Source of the DNA: Sorex araneus
Taxonomy: Eukaryota; Chordata; Mammalia; Eulipotyphla; Soricidae
Length of the DNA stretch: 64,000 bases
Assembly: GCF_027595985.1 (NCBI RefSeq)
Contig: NC_073304.1
Location: 222,384,223 to 222,448,222 of the forward strand
Direction of reading: 5' to 3'
This document shows, piece after piece, positions 54,192-64,000 of this stretch (the first letter of the stretch is position 1; each line of letters opens with the position of its first letter). A model generated the notes under the pieces. It searched no databases, had not been told where the DNA came from, and saw nothing but the letters and a program-made list of their open reading frames with translations. The translations under genes were made by a program, and so were the position numbers.

Positions 54192-57100
54192 ACGAACTTG
54201 TTCTTATCCCTTCTGCAGGGTGCCACCATCCGGCGGGACGAGCAGTCGGGGGCCGTGGTGGTGGCCCGGATCATGCGAGGGGGCGCCGCGGATCGGAGTG
54301 GTGAGTGGTTGCTGGCTGGCTGGCTGGAGGTGGGGCCATCGCATCCCCTTCTCCCCCACCTGTCAGGTCACCTGTTTGGGACATGTTTTGCTCTCTGAGC
54401 AGGGCTGGGGTTTTCTTCTCCTTTCCGAGCCTGGTAGAAATATTCATCTCAGGGCCAGAGCAATAGTACAATGGATGAGGGGTTTACCTTGCACTTGGCT
54501 GACCTGGGTTCAATCCCCAGCATTACATATGCCCCCCACTGCCAGCACGTCAGCAGTGACCCCCGAACGTAGAGCCAGGAGTAACCCCTGAGCATGCCTG
54601 GTGGGGCCCAAAAGCAAAATAAGCGAACAGATGAAAACACAAACAAAAAAAAGTCTTCCTCTCTTGAAAATACCCGAGGCGGGGGCTCTTTAGTTGCTCG
54701 GCTGGGCCTTGGTGTTGGCGTGGCCGATGCGGGTAAGCGTACAGTGTGGTGTGGTCATGGCTCCTGTGGGGGTATAGGGGCACCCCTGTCTGACACCCCC
54801 AGTTGCCTTGGCAAGCCCCTTACTCAGGAGGGGGAATCACCTTCCAGAGTTTGTTTGTGTGAAACCAGAGAGAGAATCCCTGGTGCGTGGGAGAGCTACT
54901 CAGTTGGGAGGCATATCTGGTGTGTGTGGGGGGGTGGGTATGGTCCTCCCCTCAAAAACGTCTGGGAGTTGATTGTGGCAAATCCCAGACTAGAGCTTGT
55001 TAAAGTGACAAGCTTGGATGGACCCTCCTGAGCCTCACCAGGATGCAGCATCTGACTGAATAGTTCCTTGTTTCTGTTTTTTTGGTGGGGCACACCCAGC
55101 GATGCTCAGAGGTCACTCCTGGCGGTGCTCAGGGGACCATATGGGACAATGGGGATCAAGTTGAGTCAGTCATGTTCCGGCAAATGCCCTCCCTGCTCTA
55201 CTGTCTCTCCAGTCCCTGAATGAATAGTTCTTGGGGGGGGGCCTGTTGCTGCACCCCTAGCTTCCGGTGATGCCAGGCTGCCAGGCCAGTGCCACCAGGA
55301 GCAGCAAATAGGACAGGCTGTACAGAGACTCTTGTCACTAAGGCAGAGGCCCCTGGGATCTGTCTGGGTCTGACACCCCTGATGGCTTCTCTGGGGCTTT
55401 GAAGTTTCCCTGTTAGGACCTTTATGGCGGGTGCCGTCAGTCCCGGAAAGTGAAGCTTCTGGATCCTTTTCAGGAAGCAGGTCCTGCAGCCGAGCACAGG
55501 CTCTCTGATCCTGATGGTGCTCAGAGGACCATAGAGGGGATGCTGGGGATCGAGCCTGGGTCGGCCGCATGCAAGGGGGACACCCTCCCCTGCTGTGCTC
55601 CGGCCTCTGGTTCCGTTATCGCTGAGCTGTGCTGCCTTGGGCCAGCTGCACACAACTTGGACTCCTGGATGGCTGCCCACCCATCCCCTGAGCTTCCCAC
55701 GGGTGTCTGTGTGCTGCCCCGGCACCCACGCCAGGAAGGAGGGGCTCCCCTCCCTGTAAATTGGGTCTACGTGCAACGGTGGGGGGGGGGTCTCGGCGCT
55801 CGCGCTCGTGCTGACCTGCAGCCCTGCTGTCCTAGGCTTGGTCCACGTGGGCGATGAGCTGCGGGAAGTGAACGGGATCGCCGTCCTGCACAAGAGGCCC
55901 GATGAGATCAGCCAGATTCTGGTCTGTGTGCCTGCACCGCTGGCTCCTTCCTGACCAGAGGGGCCCAGCCTGGGGTGGGGTGGGCAGGGGGTGCAGTTTC
56001 CGATGCTGCTCCCCATTTGCATGAGAAGGTGGCCACGAGCCCTGCAGCCTGGTGGGGGTGGGGGGTGGGGGGCATGGGTTGGACCATAGGAGGGGAACTC
56101 CTGCCCACGTCACCGGCCTCTGTCTGGCCTGGCCCTGTGGTCTGGACAGCTGTCCCCTGTGCCCCCAGTCCCCTCACCTCGAAAGGGCTTCAGTGCTTCA
56201 CTGCTTTTGGGGGTCTCTGGGGGATGGTGCAGCTCCACCTCCTCCGTCCGTCCTTAGAGGTCAAGGCCAAGCGGAAGTCCTGGCGGAGAAGCCCCGACAT
56301 CCCTAAAGTCCCTCTATCCCCGGGCATTCTCCCCGACGATCATTAGCTCCTGCTGGTTTGGGGGACAGGAACGGGGTGAGACGTGAGATCAGGACTCCCT
56401 GGATGGACTCTCTAAAGTCCTTCCTGTAAGGAGACCCAGGCTCACATCCCCTTTCCCTGGGTCCGGGCATCTATGAACCCCAAAGCCACACCGGGCCCAG
56501 GAGGTCAGTGATGAGCTGAGCTGGGGACTGACGGGCTCTGCAACCAGGGCCCTTCGCTGGGGCTGTAGCATAGCCTGGGCTGGGGAAGGGGAGGGGGGCT
56601 GTGACCAGAGACTGGAGCCAGCCCCCCAGGAGGCCGGAAGGAGGAAGAGGGCGCTAGCAGGGTGGTCCCGTGTCCCAGGAGAGGGAAGGACCTGGTGGGC
56701 ACAGATAGGTGGGCCTTGTGGCCCCCTGGCTAGGCAGGCACCTGGCCTCCATAGGTACCCCCAGGAATGGGTGGCCCCACGGTGCGGGGAGGCAGCAGGT
56801 GCAAGTGGGAGATTCAGGTCTGGGCTCTGCTCTCCGGACCGAAGTGCCCGGAAGGTGATGGCCCGCATTTCTCTCCAGGCACAGTCCCAGGGATCCATCA
56901 CCCTGAAAATCATCCCGGCCACCCAGGAGGAGGACCGTTTAAAGGAGAGCAAGGTAGGGCCGGGCTGGTGGGGGGCGGGGGCGCCCAGTCTGGGAGGCCG
57001 TCCTGTGGGAAGGGGTCGGAGGCCTGCGGGTCCGGAGTGATTCCTTCATTTGCGCAGCCTCCTTGGAGGTGCGTTTGCTGGCCCTTCTGAACAAGACTCC

Positions 57101-58538
57101 ATCAGGAGTTATCTTGATGGAGGTGGAAGTCAGGGCTGGAGGGGAGAGGGGAAGGTGCCCAGTGCTGACTCCCGGGCCAAGGAAGCCCCTGCCATGTGTG
57201 GAATTCTTCCTTGAGCCTTTCTTTTTGTCGGGGGGAGGGCACCTTTCCAGTGACAGGTTCTCTTCCAGATTTGGGGGTCAGGGAGTATTCATGACTTTAA
57301 GGATTCCAAAGGGCGACTGGGGAATAAGGCTCTCATTGCACCCTGAAAGCGGCTTCGGGAAGGTTCTGTATGGCATTCTGGGTGGAGTGACTTCAGGGGA
57401 GAGCCAAGTATGGGGCGGATGAGGTGGACGGAGCCATGACATCTGCCGCTGTCCCTAGTGACCCAGAGGCTGTCACAGCGAGGAGCCCAGGACGTGGCTC
57501 TATTGATGTCTGTGTTTGTGCTGAAGCCCCGAGGTCACTTAGCCGACACGACCTCCGTCCTTGTTAGGTGGCATGGCAGACACTGGGGGGGGGGTCCACT
57601 CTCTGCTCGCCCTCACTGCAGTGTGTGGGTGTAGGGGCGTGTGTCAGGACAGCTGACGTATTGGCATCGGCAGACAAGTTGACATGGGGCCCGACTGTTC
57701 GTTTCCAGATTCTTTCTTCCTTAAATGTTTTTCCTCCTTCCCTCCCTTCTGCCACGGCCGCAATGGCCCTGGCTTGCACACCGGGTGGCAGGGCTTGCAC
57801 TGTCAGTTGTGGCCGTCACACAGATTTTGTTGGTTGCTGGAGAGAGAGCACCGGAGTAAGGCATTTGCCTGGCATGTAGCCCACCCTGGACCCTCTGGCA
57901 CTGCATAGGGGTCTGCCAGGGGCCACTTCTGAACAGAGTCAGGGATTGCTCTTGGCCAGTCCTCTCCCCCCACCCCCAAATATGTATACACACTTGGTTT
58001 CGGTGCTGGGGGTCCCAGATGACTCCATCACCAGGATCCTGGGGTGGAGGCTCATATCTGTAAGGCCCATGCTCCCCACAGAGCTCCCCCAGCCCCATTT
58101 TGGGGAGTTTTATTTATTTATTTATTTGTTTGTTTTTTTGTTTTATTGAATCACCATGAGCTACAGTCACAAAACTTCCATGTTTGAGTTTCAGTCTACA
58201 ATGATTGGAACACCCAACCCTCTGCCAGTGTACATTTTCCACCACCAATGTCCCCAGTATCCCTCCCCTCTCCTGGCCCCACCCCTCCCTCTGCCTCTAT
58301 GGTAGACAATTTACCCCTCCCCCCTTATGACCAGCCCCATTTTTGGATCCTTGAGGAATTGTGTGGTTGCAGTAGCCATAATGCTGAAAAATCCGGGAAG
58401 AAGAGCGAGAGACTGAGAGAGAAAGAGAGAGACTGTGTGTATGTGTGTGTATATGTGTATGTATGTGTGTGTGTGTATGTGCATATGTGTGTGTATGTGT
58501 GTGTATGTGCGTATGTGTGTGTATGTGTGTGTATGTGC

Positions 58539-58574
<36 letters not shown>

Positions 58575-61500
58575 TTATGTGTTTTTGTTTTGGGGGCACT
58601 CCCAGCGATGCTTAGACGTTACTCCTGCCTCTGTGCTTACTCCTCACGGGGCTTGGGGACCCTATGGGATACTGGGGATGGTTGGCGGCGTGCAAGGAGA
58701 CAGCCTCCCGCCATGCTCCCCCACCTCGCGAGAGTGGAGAGTGCAGTCAGTGTGCTTCTCAGCAGCGTTCTAGTCCCAAGCCTTCCTCGCCGTGTTTCTG
58801 TTCCTCCTCCAGGGGACTGGGAGCCTCCTTTGGCCTCACCGTGCCTCTCTGCAGGTGTTTATGCGCGCCCTCTTCCACTACAACCCTCGCGAGGACCGGG
58901 CCATCCCCTGCCAGGAGGCGGGACTGCCCTTCCAGTGCAGACAGGTCCTGGAGGTGGTCAGCCAGGATGACCCCACGTGGTGGCAGGCCAAGCGAGTGGG
59001 GGACACCAACCTCCGAGCAGGCCTTATCCCCTCCAAGCAGTTCCAGGAAAGGTGGGTCTGGGGGTGAGGGATGTTCCGGGCAGGCTGGGGCATTGTCCGT
59101 GGCAATGCCAGAGACCTCATCCCTGCAGCAGAGACACGCCCAGCCTTGTCGCTGGAAGTCGGGACCCCCGGGCACTGGGGTTGGCTCCTGTCCCGTCAGC
59201 TCCGTGCCTGACTGTTAGCAGATCAGATGAATTCTGGGAACCCGGACTATTTGATTCGGGGACATTTTGTCATACCTCGAGAATGTGGAGCAATAAAATA
59301 CAGTAACAGAAGGAGAGGAAAATCTCCCAGTTTGGCTGCTGTCTGGAGGGCAAGCGTCTCACCTCCTGTACTTTTAGCGCGTGTTTGTTTTTTCGTCTGG
59401 GGGCCATGCCTGGTGGTGCGCGGGGCTGACTCCTGCCTCTGCACGCTGGGATCAGGGGTGCCCGCGGCGGGGCCTGTCTGCCGCGCTCTTGCTCCAGCCC
59501 CCTCCTCTGCTTTTTCCCCGGGTGCGGTGCGGACAGAACCGCAGGCCTGGCTTCCTCGGTTTCAGACTCACTGTTTGGACGGTGACACTTCCCACATGAT
59601 TATTTCTTCCTGACTGTGTGCTGCTCCTGGCTCTAGAATATTCTGTCAGGACCCAGGCCTCTCCTTCTCGGGCAGCTGGTGTCTCTGAGCTGGCTGCACT
59701 GGCTGTCACCTGCACTGTCCCTAGCTCTTGCTTAGATCTCCCCCAGTGTCCAAGGGACGCCCCTGACTCATGCCTACCCTGAGGGAGCACCAGCCCTTGC
59801 CCCCTGGTGAGATCCAGGTGCCCTTGACTTTCCAGACGGTTCCACCTGATGGGTTCTCTGGCCTCTACCCCTGTGTCCCTATAGGCGACTGAGCTACCGG
59901 AGAGCCAACGGCACCCTGCCGAGCCCCCAGAGTCTCAAGAAGCCCCCGTGTGAGTAGAGAGGCAGGGATGCCACGTTGCGGGGGGCCTGGGTTGGGTGGG
60001 TGCCCGGAAGAAGCAGGCCCTGGGACTGGAAGGGGCCCCTGGATCCTCCCCAGAACTTCAGGTCTCCTGAGATGGGGGGCGCAGGGGGCCGGGGATGGGG
60101 CTCAGCTTCTGGGGAGCTGTTTCCTGAAGAGGACCTGTTGTGTTTGGGGGTTGTGGAAGGCATGTGTTGGCGGCGGGGGGGTTGCGGGGGGAGTTAGCTC
60201 TTCTCCCTGGATAGTGTGCCAGCCTCTGTGTCGGAGTGTGAGCCTGGGCGAGGGCCCGGAGTGCTCACCAGACCCCCAGGGGGCACTGCAGCCCGGCGTG
60301 TGAGGACCCTGACTGGGGGAGAGAGTCTGGGCACGTGTTGGCAGCACGTGAGGGTCCAACCTCTGGGGCTGGGAGTAGCTCCGAGTGCTTGTGCAAAATT
60401 GGATCCCTGGCATTGCATGCAGTCGTGGGCCCCCCCCCCCCCCCGGCGCCCCTGAGTGTGGCCTCTAGCACGTCTGCACTTGGACGACACAGCCCGGTTG
60501 GGCCCCAGCACTGGGTGTGTAGAGCAGAGTGTCCCCGCCCACCCCCTCCAGGACCCCCCTGAGCCCTGCCCCCCACGACCCCACGGAGGCCTGAAATAAA
60601 AGCAAGGGCTCCTGGTGGCTTTGATCTGGAATTCCATTTTAACTGACTTTCATCTGGCGCGCCTGCTCCCAGGGGCGCTTGGCCCTGTGGGGAACCCCTG
60701 ACCCCCCACACCTTTTTGTCTTTTGATCCTCACCATAGCTTGGAGGACAAATTGGGGGCCTCCTTCTTGAGGACGGAAACTAGGAGCCAAGGGCGGGGGC
60801 TGGCATTCAGGGGAGACTCCCCAGTGGTGGCCTCTCTGGCCCTGGGTGACCGGCGCTCCGTTCCTTGGCATCTGCATTTGCCCAGGCAGGCAGTTCTCAG
60901 AGAGGGCAGGGCCTGGTGTTCCCGCGGGTGGCCCAGTGCCAGCTGCCCCCCCCGCCCCCCCCCCCCCGTGCTTAACCAGCCTGGCCGGAAGCAGTGAGCT
61001 GACTGGCTCAGGGCCGCTAATGAGACCCTTGCAGGACTCTGCTGAGAGCGAGGGGTGGGTTTTTCTGTGCCCCGGAGGAGAGAAAGGAGGAGGGTTCCTC
61101 GGTGTGGGAGCCCCACCCACTGCAGGGCCTCCCTGTCCCCTCCGCTAACCGCGTCCCATCTGTCTTTTGTGCAAACCGCAGACGATCAGCCTTGTGACAA
61201 AGGTAGGCCTGGTATTTGTCCCTGTGTGCATGGCCACGACCCCCCTCCTGTAGACTGGCCGGGCCCGGGGCTGCCCCTCTGGCCCTTGGTCCACTCTCCC
61301 AGCGCTGCCAGCCCCACTGGCCCGTTTCCTGAGATTGCAGAGCTGATCGCGCTGGGTCTCCGTGGGGACACGGGAGGGCTGGTCGTGGAGCGACTCCTCC
61401 TTCCTGACTTACCTTGACCCCCATGCAGAGGGCAGGATGGCCTGGTGGGCCAGAGTCCCCAGGGCCTAAGGACTTGGGCTGAGTGGCAGGGGGCTTGCCT

Positions 61501-62133
61501 CGCACGCAGCCGGCCTAGGCTCGATCCCTGACCTTCCGTTTGGTTCCCTGAGCCTGACCAGGAGAGATCTCTGAGTCAGCCCTGAGCACTGCCGGGTGTG
61601 GTCACCAAACAAAACACACAGCAAAAACAAAACCCAGAAGGGCTTAATGTTTCGGGGTGAACATGACCTGTGATTTCTCCTGCGCCCCTCCGGTGACGCC
61701 ACCTCAGAGGAAGGAGGGGCCCAGCAGGACTCACTGTCGCCCCCCTCTGTTTCCCAGAGACCTGTGACTGTGAGGGCTACTTCCGCGGGCACTATGTGGG
61801 TAAGTGTGGGCGCGGATGCTCCCCACAGCGTCCCCTGCTCCCTCCGTGCACAGGGGCTGACTCCTGGGCCGGGGAGAGGCAAAGACCATGTGAGCAGCTG
61901 GGCCTGAGGGACCCCCTCCGCCCCCCACTGTGCTTAGGGGGGGGGTGCCAGCATGGGGCAGAATTGTGGCAGGAAGTGGGTGCGGGCCACTTCCCGGGGC
62001 CCATCCTATTACTGTCACCAGCTCAGAGATGGTTTAGTCAAGGTCAGTGCCAGCACCGGGCGGTGATAGAGGCGAGCCCCGCCTTCCCACCATTGAAGGA
62101 CCATCTTTGATTTTCAACGGCCTTAAGAAGGCT

Positions 62134-62176
<43 letters not shown>

Positions 62177-63680
62177 TTTTGCTTGAGCTGGAGCGATAGC
62201 ACAGCGGGTAGGGCATTTGCCTTGCATGCGGCTGACCCGGGTTCGATTCCTCCACCCCTCTCGGAGAGGCTGGCAAGTTACCGAGAGTATCTTGCCTGCA
62301 CGGCAGAGCCTGGCAAGCTACCCATGCCGTATTTGGTATGCCAAAACCAGTAATAACAAGTCTTACAATGGAGACGTTACTGGTGCCCGCTTGAGCAAAT
62401 CGATGAGCTGACAGTGATACAGTGTGATACAGTGATTTATTTTGCTTTGTAAAAATAATAATGATAAGGGCCCCCTACGGGTGCTAGGACTTTTCAGGGC
62501 CATTTAGGGCCACTCAGGGCCATTCAGGGCCTGGCACCTACTAGGCGTGCCCCCCCCAGCATCACTTGAGCTGTCCCCCACCCCTCCCGAGCCCACACGG
62601 TTACCTTTTGATTTGGACACGATTTCAGACTTGCTTCCAAAAGTGTGAGAACTGTTCCAGGAACGCTCCCAGACACTCTGCACCCGGATTTGCCAGTGAA
62701 TAACACTTGGCCGTATTTATCACCGTCTTTCCTTCCATAGGCTCATTCCGCCCCCCTGCCCCCTCAGTCATGTGAATTAATTGTAGACACCATGTCCCTT
62801 CATCCCTGAACATCTCTACCTGTACTCCCTGCGGACAGGGATACTCCTTAGGGAACTCAGGGCAGTTCCCGTGTTGCTTTGCGAGAGTTCATCAGACTGG
62901 CCTGTTCTCTCTTCCACCGGGGGTCATTCAAGTTAAAATGCTGCCTTTTGTCCTGGTACTGGCCTCTGGAGCACCTTCCCTGGCTCAGGAGCCAGTCTAG
63001 GCCATGCACTGCCGTGGTCAGTTTGTATCCCGTCTCCTGGGTGTGGGAATTGACACGCTAGGGGTGCCGTCCTGCCCCAGGTGAGATCCCTGTGCAGGTA
63101 AAGGTGACCTTGAACCCTCGTCACTAGATGCTGGGTTTTCCGGTTTGCAGCAGCTGAGAGCTGTGAGCCCGTCAGCGCCTCCCTGAGCAGGCTTGGTTGG
63201 GAGAGGCCAGTGTCACCTCCATGAGTGGTCAGCAGGGGAAGAGGGTGGGAACTGTGCCGGGGTCCCTGGGCCACATGCCACAGCGTCCCCCTGCCCAATG
63301 CTTCTCATCCCAGCTGGTCTTCGGAGGAGCTTCCGGCTGGGCTGCCGGGAGAGGCGGGGCAGCCTGCAGGAAGGGAAGACGCCCCCAGTCTCGGAGTCTC
63401 CCGAGCTGCTGACCTACGAGGAGGTGACCAGGTACCAGCAGCAGCCGGGCGAGCGGCCCCGCCTGGTGGTTCTCATCGGTAGGTCACTCGGCTTGTGTGG
63501 CCAGGGGCCTGCTGGTTTCCTTCCTGGAGGGGCATCGGGGGCGGCAGCGGGGGGGGGGGGTGGCTTGCAGGCGTGGCCAGCCCTTCCTTTGTTTCCCAGG
63601 GTCCCTGGGCGCCCGGCTGCAGGAGCTGAAGCAGAAGTTGGTGGCTGAGAATCCGCAGCACTTCGGCGTGGCTGTTCCAC
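48523..63680 (+). CDS. MPP3: MPP3, coding exons 1-14 (partial: L27-L27-PDZ-SH3-hook-GK start)
   Basis: MPP3 is a MAGUK scaffold at cell junctions and synapses. Coding exons: 48523-48547, 48819-48937, 49188-49265, 50343-50423, 50561-50698, 54219-54300, 55836-55921, 56879-56953, 58855-59051, 59885-59949, 61182-61202, 61758-61799, 63314-63478, 63600-63680. Every join keeps frame. Start chosen at the first ATG of the exon (MPVLSEDSG). L27 region, PDZ ([20 protein letters not shown] to ITLKIIPA), SH3 ([20 protein letters not shown]), a hook with CDCEGY, and the GK start ([18 protein letters not shown]) follow in the family order. The rest of GK lies past the window. Confidence 0.94.
48664..48732 (+). 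repeat. (GT)n microsatellite in MPP3 intron
   Basis: GT repeat with CGT and ATGT interruptions. Confidence 0.9.
49266..50342 (+). other. MPP3 intron ending in a reverse SINE at the splice acceptor
   Basis: A MIR-like piece lies at about 49935-50030. The reverse SINE occupies about 50152-50318 between two copies of CTGCAGCATCTTTTTTT (from 50136 and from 50319). The second copy is the polypyrimidine tract of the acceptor at 50342. Confidence 0.85.
50152..50318 (-). mobile_element. SINE inserted in a splice-acceptor tract
   Basis: Starts with T-run and ctttttgggtcacacccggc, ends gctatcgctccagccc; flanked by the duplication described for this intron. Its end lies 24 bp from the MPP3 exon at 50343. 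Confidence 0.92.
53713..54062 (+). mobile_element. Two tandem forward SINEs
   Basis: First at about 53713-53887, second at about 53898-54062. aagaacttgccttgg occurs before the first and again between the two, and gaacttg recurs after the (GAAA)n tract, consistent with two separate insertions at one site. Confidence 0.85.
54065..54193 (+). repeat. (GAAA)n tract next to the PDZ exon
   Basis: Grows from the A-tail of the SINE ending at about 54062. Only about 25 bp separate it from the acceptor at 54218. Confidence 0.93.
54219..56953 (+). CDS. MPP3: MPP3 PDZ domain exons
   Basis: Exons 54219-54300, 55836-55921 and 56879-56953. They encode [35 protein letters not shown] and [13 protein letters not shown], the beta-strand and loop pattern of a PDZ domain. 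The acceptor at 54218 follows a (GAAA)n tract closely; the donor at 55922 is GTCTGT, weaker than the others. Confidence 0.92.
54301..55835 (+). other. MPP3 intron
   Basis: Forward SINE at about 54452-54640, reverse SINEs at about 55082-55215 and (partial) 55500-55605. The rest is unique. Confidence 0.6.
55922..56878 (+). other. MPP3 intron
   Basis: No repeat or exon recognised. Confidence 0.45.
58105..58380 (-). mobile_element. LINE-1-like 3' end, reverse
   Basis: Starts with (TTTA)n/T-run then ttttattgaatcaccatgag, ttccatgtttgagtttcag, accaccaatgtccccag. This looks like the 3' UTR of a lineage-specific L1 with its A-tail at the left. Identification is from memory. Confidence 0.5.
58433..58572 (+). 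repeat. (GT)n microsatellite
   Basis: About 140 bp of GT units interrupted by ATGT and CGTATGT. Confidence 0.93.
58855..59051 (+). CDS. MPP3: MPP3 SH3 domain exon
   Basis: 197 bp, acceptor cctctctgcag, donor GTGGGT. Encodes [20 protein letters not shown], then [12 protein letters not shown] and [10 protein letters not shown], the ALYDY-like, WW and IPS motifs of MAGUK SH3 domains. Confidence 0.94.
59052..59884 (+). other. MPP3 intron
   Basis: A degraded reverse SINE at about 59385-59500; otherwise nothing recognised. Confidence 0.45.
59885..61799 (+). CDS. MPP3: MPP3 hook region exons, including a 21-bp microexon
   Basis: Exons 59885-59949, 61182-61202 (21 bp) and 61758-61799. They encode [26 protein letters not shown] and [14 protein letters not shown]. 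The hook links SH3 and GK. The microexon is flanked by gcaaaccgcag and GTAGGC and keeps phase (1 to 1), so it could be skipped without a frameshift. Confidence 0.9.
59950..61181 (+). other. MPP3 intron
   Basis: C-runs at about 60429-60444 and 60947-60967. A weak SINE remnant at about 60365-60425. Otherwise unique. Confidence 0.45.
61203..61757 (+). other. MPP3 intron with forward SINE
   Basis: SINE at about 61470-61632; nothing else seen. Confidence 0.6.
61800..63313 (+). other. MPP3 intron with type B SINE
   Basis: (TTTA)n at about 62130-62180, forward type B SINE at 62187-62440. The rest, 62450-63310, shows no element I recognise. Confidence 0.6.
62187..62440 (+). mobile_element. Long-tail (type B) SINE, forward
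   Basis: gagctggagcgatagcacag head with B-box GGTTCGATTCC, then the CTCTCGGAGAG and GGAGACGTTACTGGTGCCCG tail ending in GACAGTGATACAGTG. Confidence 0.88.
63314..63680 (+). CDS. MPP3: MPP3 start of GK domain
   Basis: Exons 63314-63478 and 63600-63680. They encode [33 protein letters not shown], then [19 protein letters not shown] and [12 protein letters not shown]. The P-loop is degenerate (no GK[ST]), as in the family. Donor GTAAGA at 63681; 63681-64000 is intron ending in a GT run. Confidence 0.93.
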
Positions 63681-64000
63681 GTAAGAGCGCCGAGTGCTGT
63701 GCGTGCCCGCACACACTTAGGACTTTCCTGGGGCCGTGACTCCCCCCGTCTCCATCCCATCAGAAAAGCGCCATGGGACCTAGCGATGGTGGGAAGAGAC
63801 TGGATGCGCTGAGGCCGGCTGGAGGACCAACCGGTCTCGGGTCTAGGTCGCTCGGTAACTCGGAGTGGAGTCTAGGTAGCACATTGGGCGCAGCCCCGCC
63901 CAGATGCCAAGGGGTGCCCATCAGTGGGGCCGCACCAGCATCTCCTTCACAGCGGCCAGCTCCTGGGACCATTGCCTCAGGGGGCGGGGTGTGTGTGTGT

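Larger units (their letters stand above)
50699..54218 (+). other. MPP3 intron before the PDZ exons
   Basis: Forward SINEs at about 51100-51215 (old), 51505-51665, 51882-52052, 52075-52218, 52243-52395, 53713-53887 and 53898-54062; all forward. MIR-like pieces at about 51440-51510 and 52985-53140. Ends in (GAAA)n at 54065-54193. Confidence 0.65.
56954..58854 (+). other. MPP3 intron with L1 3' end, (GT)n and SINEs
   Basis: SINE remnant about 57835-57970(+), L1-like 3' end about 58105-58380(-), (GT)n about 58433-58572, reverse SINE about 58575-58715. Confidence 0.6.

Overview
The window is mammalian nuclear DNA, most likely from a shrew (Soricidae, Eulipotyphla). The main clue is dozens of copies of a tRNA-derived SINE (about 170 bp, ending GGTGTGACCCAAAAAG plus A-run) that I recognise as the shrew SOR type; the species call rests on memory of that family. 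Spliced vertebrate genes, MIR relics, an old L1 and two endogenous retroviruses fit this.

Three genes are present in the order known from human 17q21: MPP2, CD300LG, MPP3. (1) 152-4545, + strand: the last four coding exons of MPP2 (guanylate-kinase-like domain to the stop) and its 3' UTR. (2) 9320-39514, - strand: all of CD300LG (nepmucin), eight coding exons that I rebuilt exon by exon. The splice phases close exactly: 1131 bp, 376 codons plus stop, covering signal peptide, IgV domain, mucin-like stalk, transmembrane segment and cytoplasmic tail. (3) From about 46.9 kb to past the window end, + strand: MPP3, with a CpG-island promoter, untranslated 5' exon(s), then 14 coding exons for two L27 domains, PDZ, SH3, hook and the start of the guanylate-kinase domain. 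MPP2 and MPP3 are membrane-associated scaffolds of the MAGUK class; CD300LG is an endothelial and immune surface receptor. They share a locus, not a known pathway.

CD300LG is stretched by two structurally complete but broken proviruses, both antisense to it. ERV-A (12917-21503, intron 6) has 367-bp LTRs differing at 4 positions, 6-bp target duplications, a Lys-tRNA-like primer site, a betaretrovirus-like pol and a type-D/gamma-like env. ERV-B (31231-37935, intron 1) has unrelated-looking 528/529-bp LTRs at about 99% identity, its own 6-bp duplications and an open transmembrane-subunit reading frame. Despite different LTRs, both contain a related non-coding block of about 1 kb (14067-15255 and 33485-34518). 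ERV-A was later hit by a polyadenylated retrocopy with a 16-bp target duplication in pol. Both proviruses carry stops, frameshifts and altered catalytic residues.

The rest is SINEs of two tail types, a shredded antisense L1 (43.87-46.14 kb), long pyrimidine or purine microsatellites, and intron. Two SINE events lie within about 25-30 bp of MPP3 splice acceptors. I see no CRISPR array, operon, bacterial feature or functional RNA gene. The least explained sequences are the block shared by the two proviruses, a long repeat at 25.65-26.13 kb sharing its 3' tail with one SINE subtype, and an orphan ORF at 42.0-42.3 kb.
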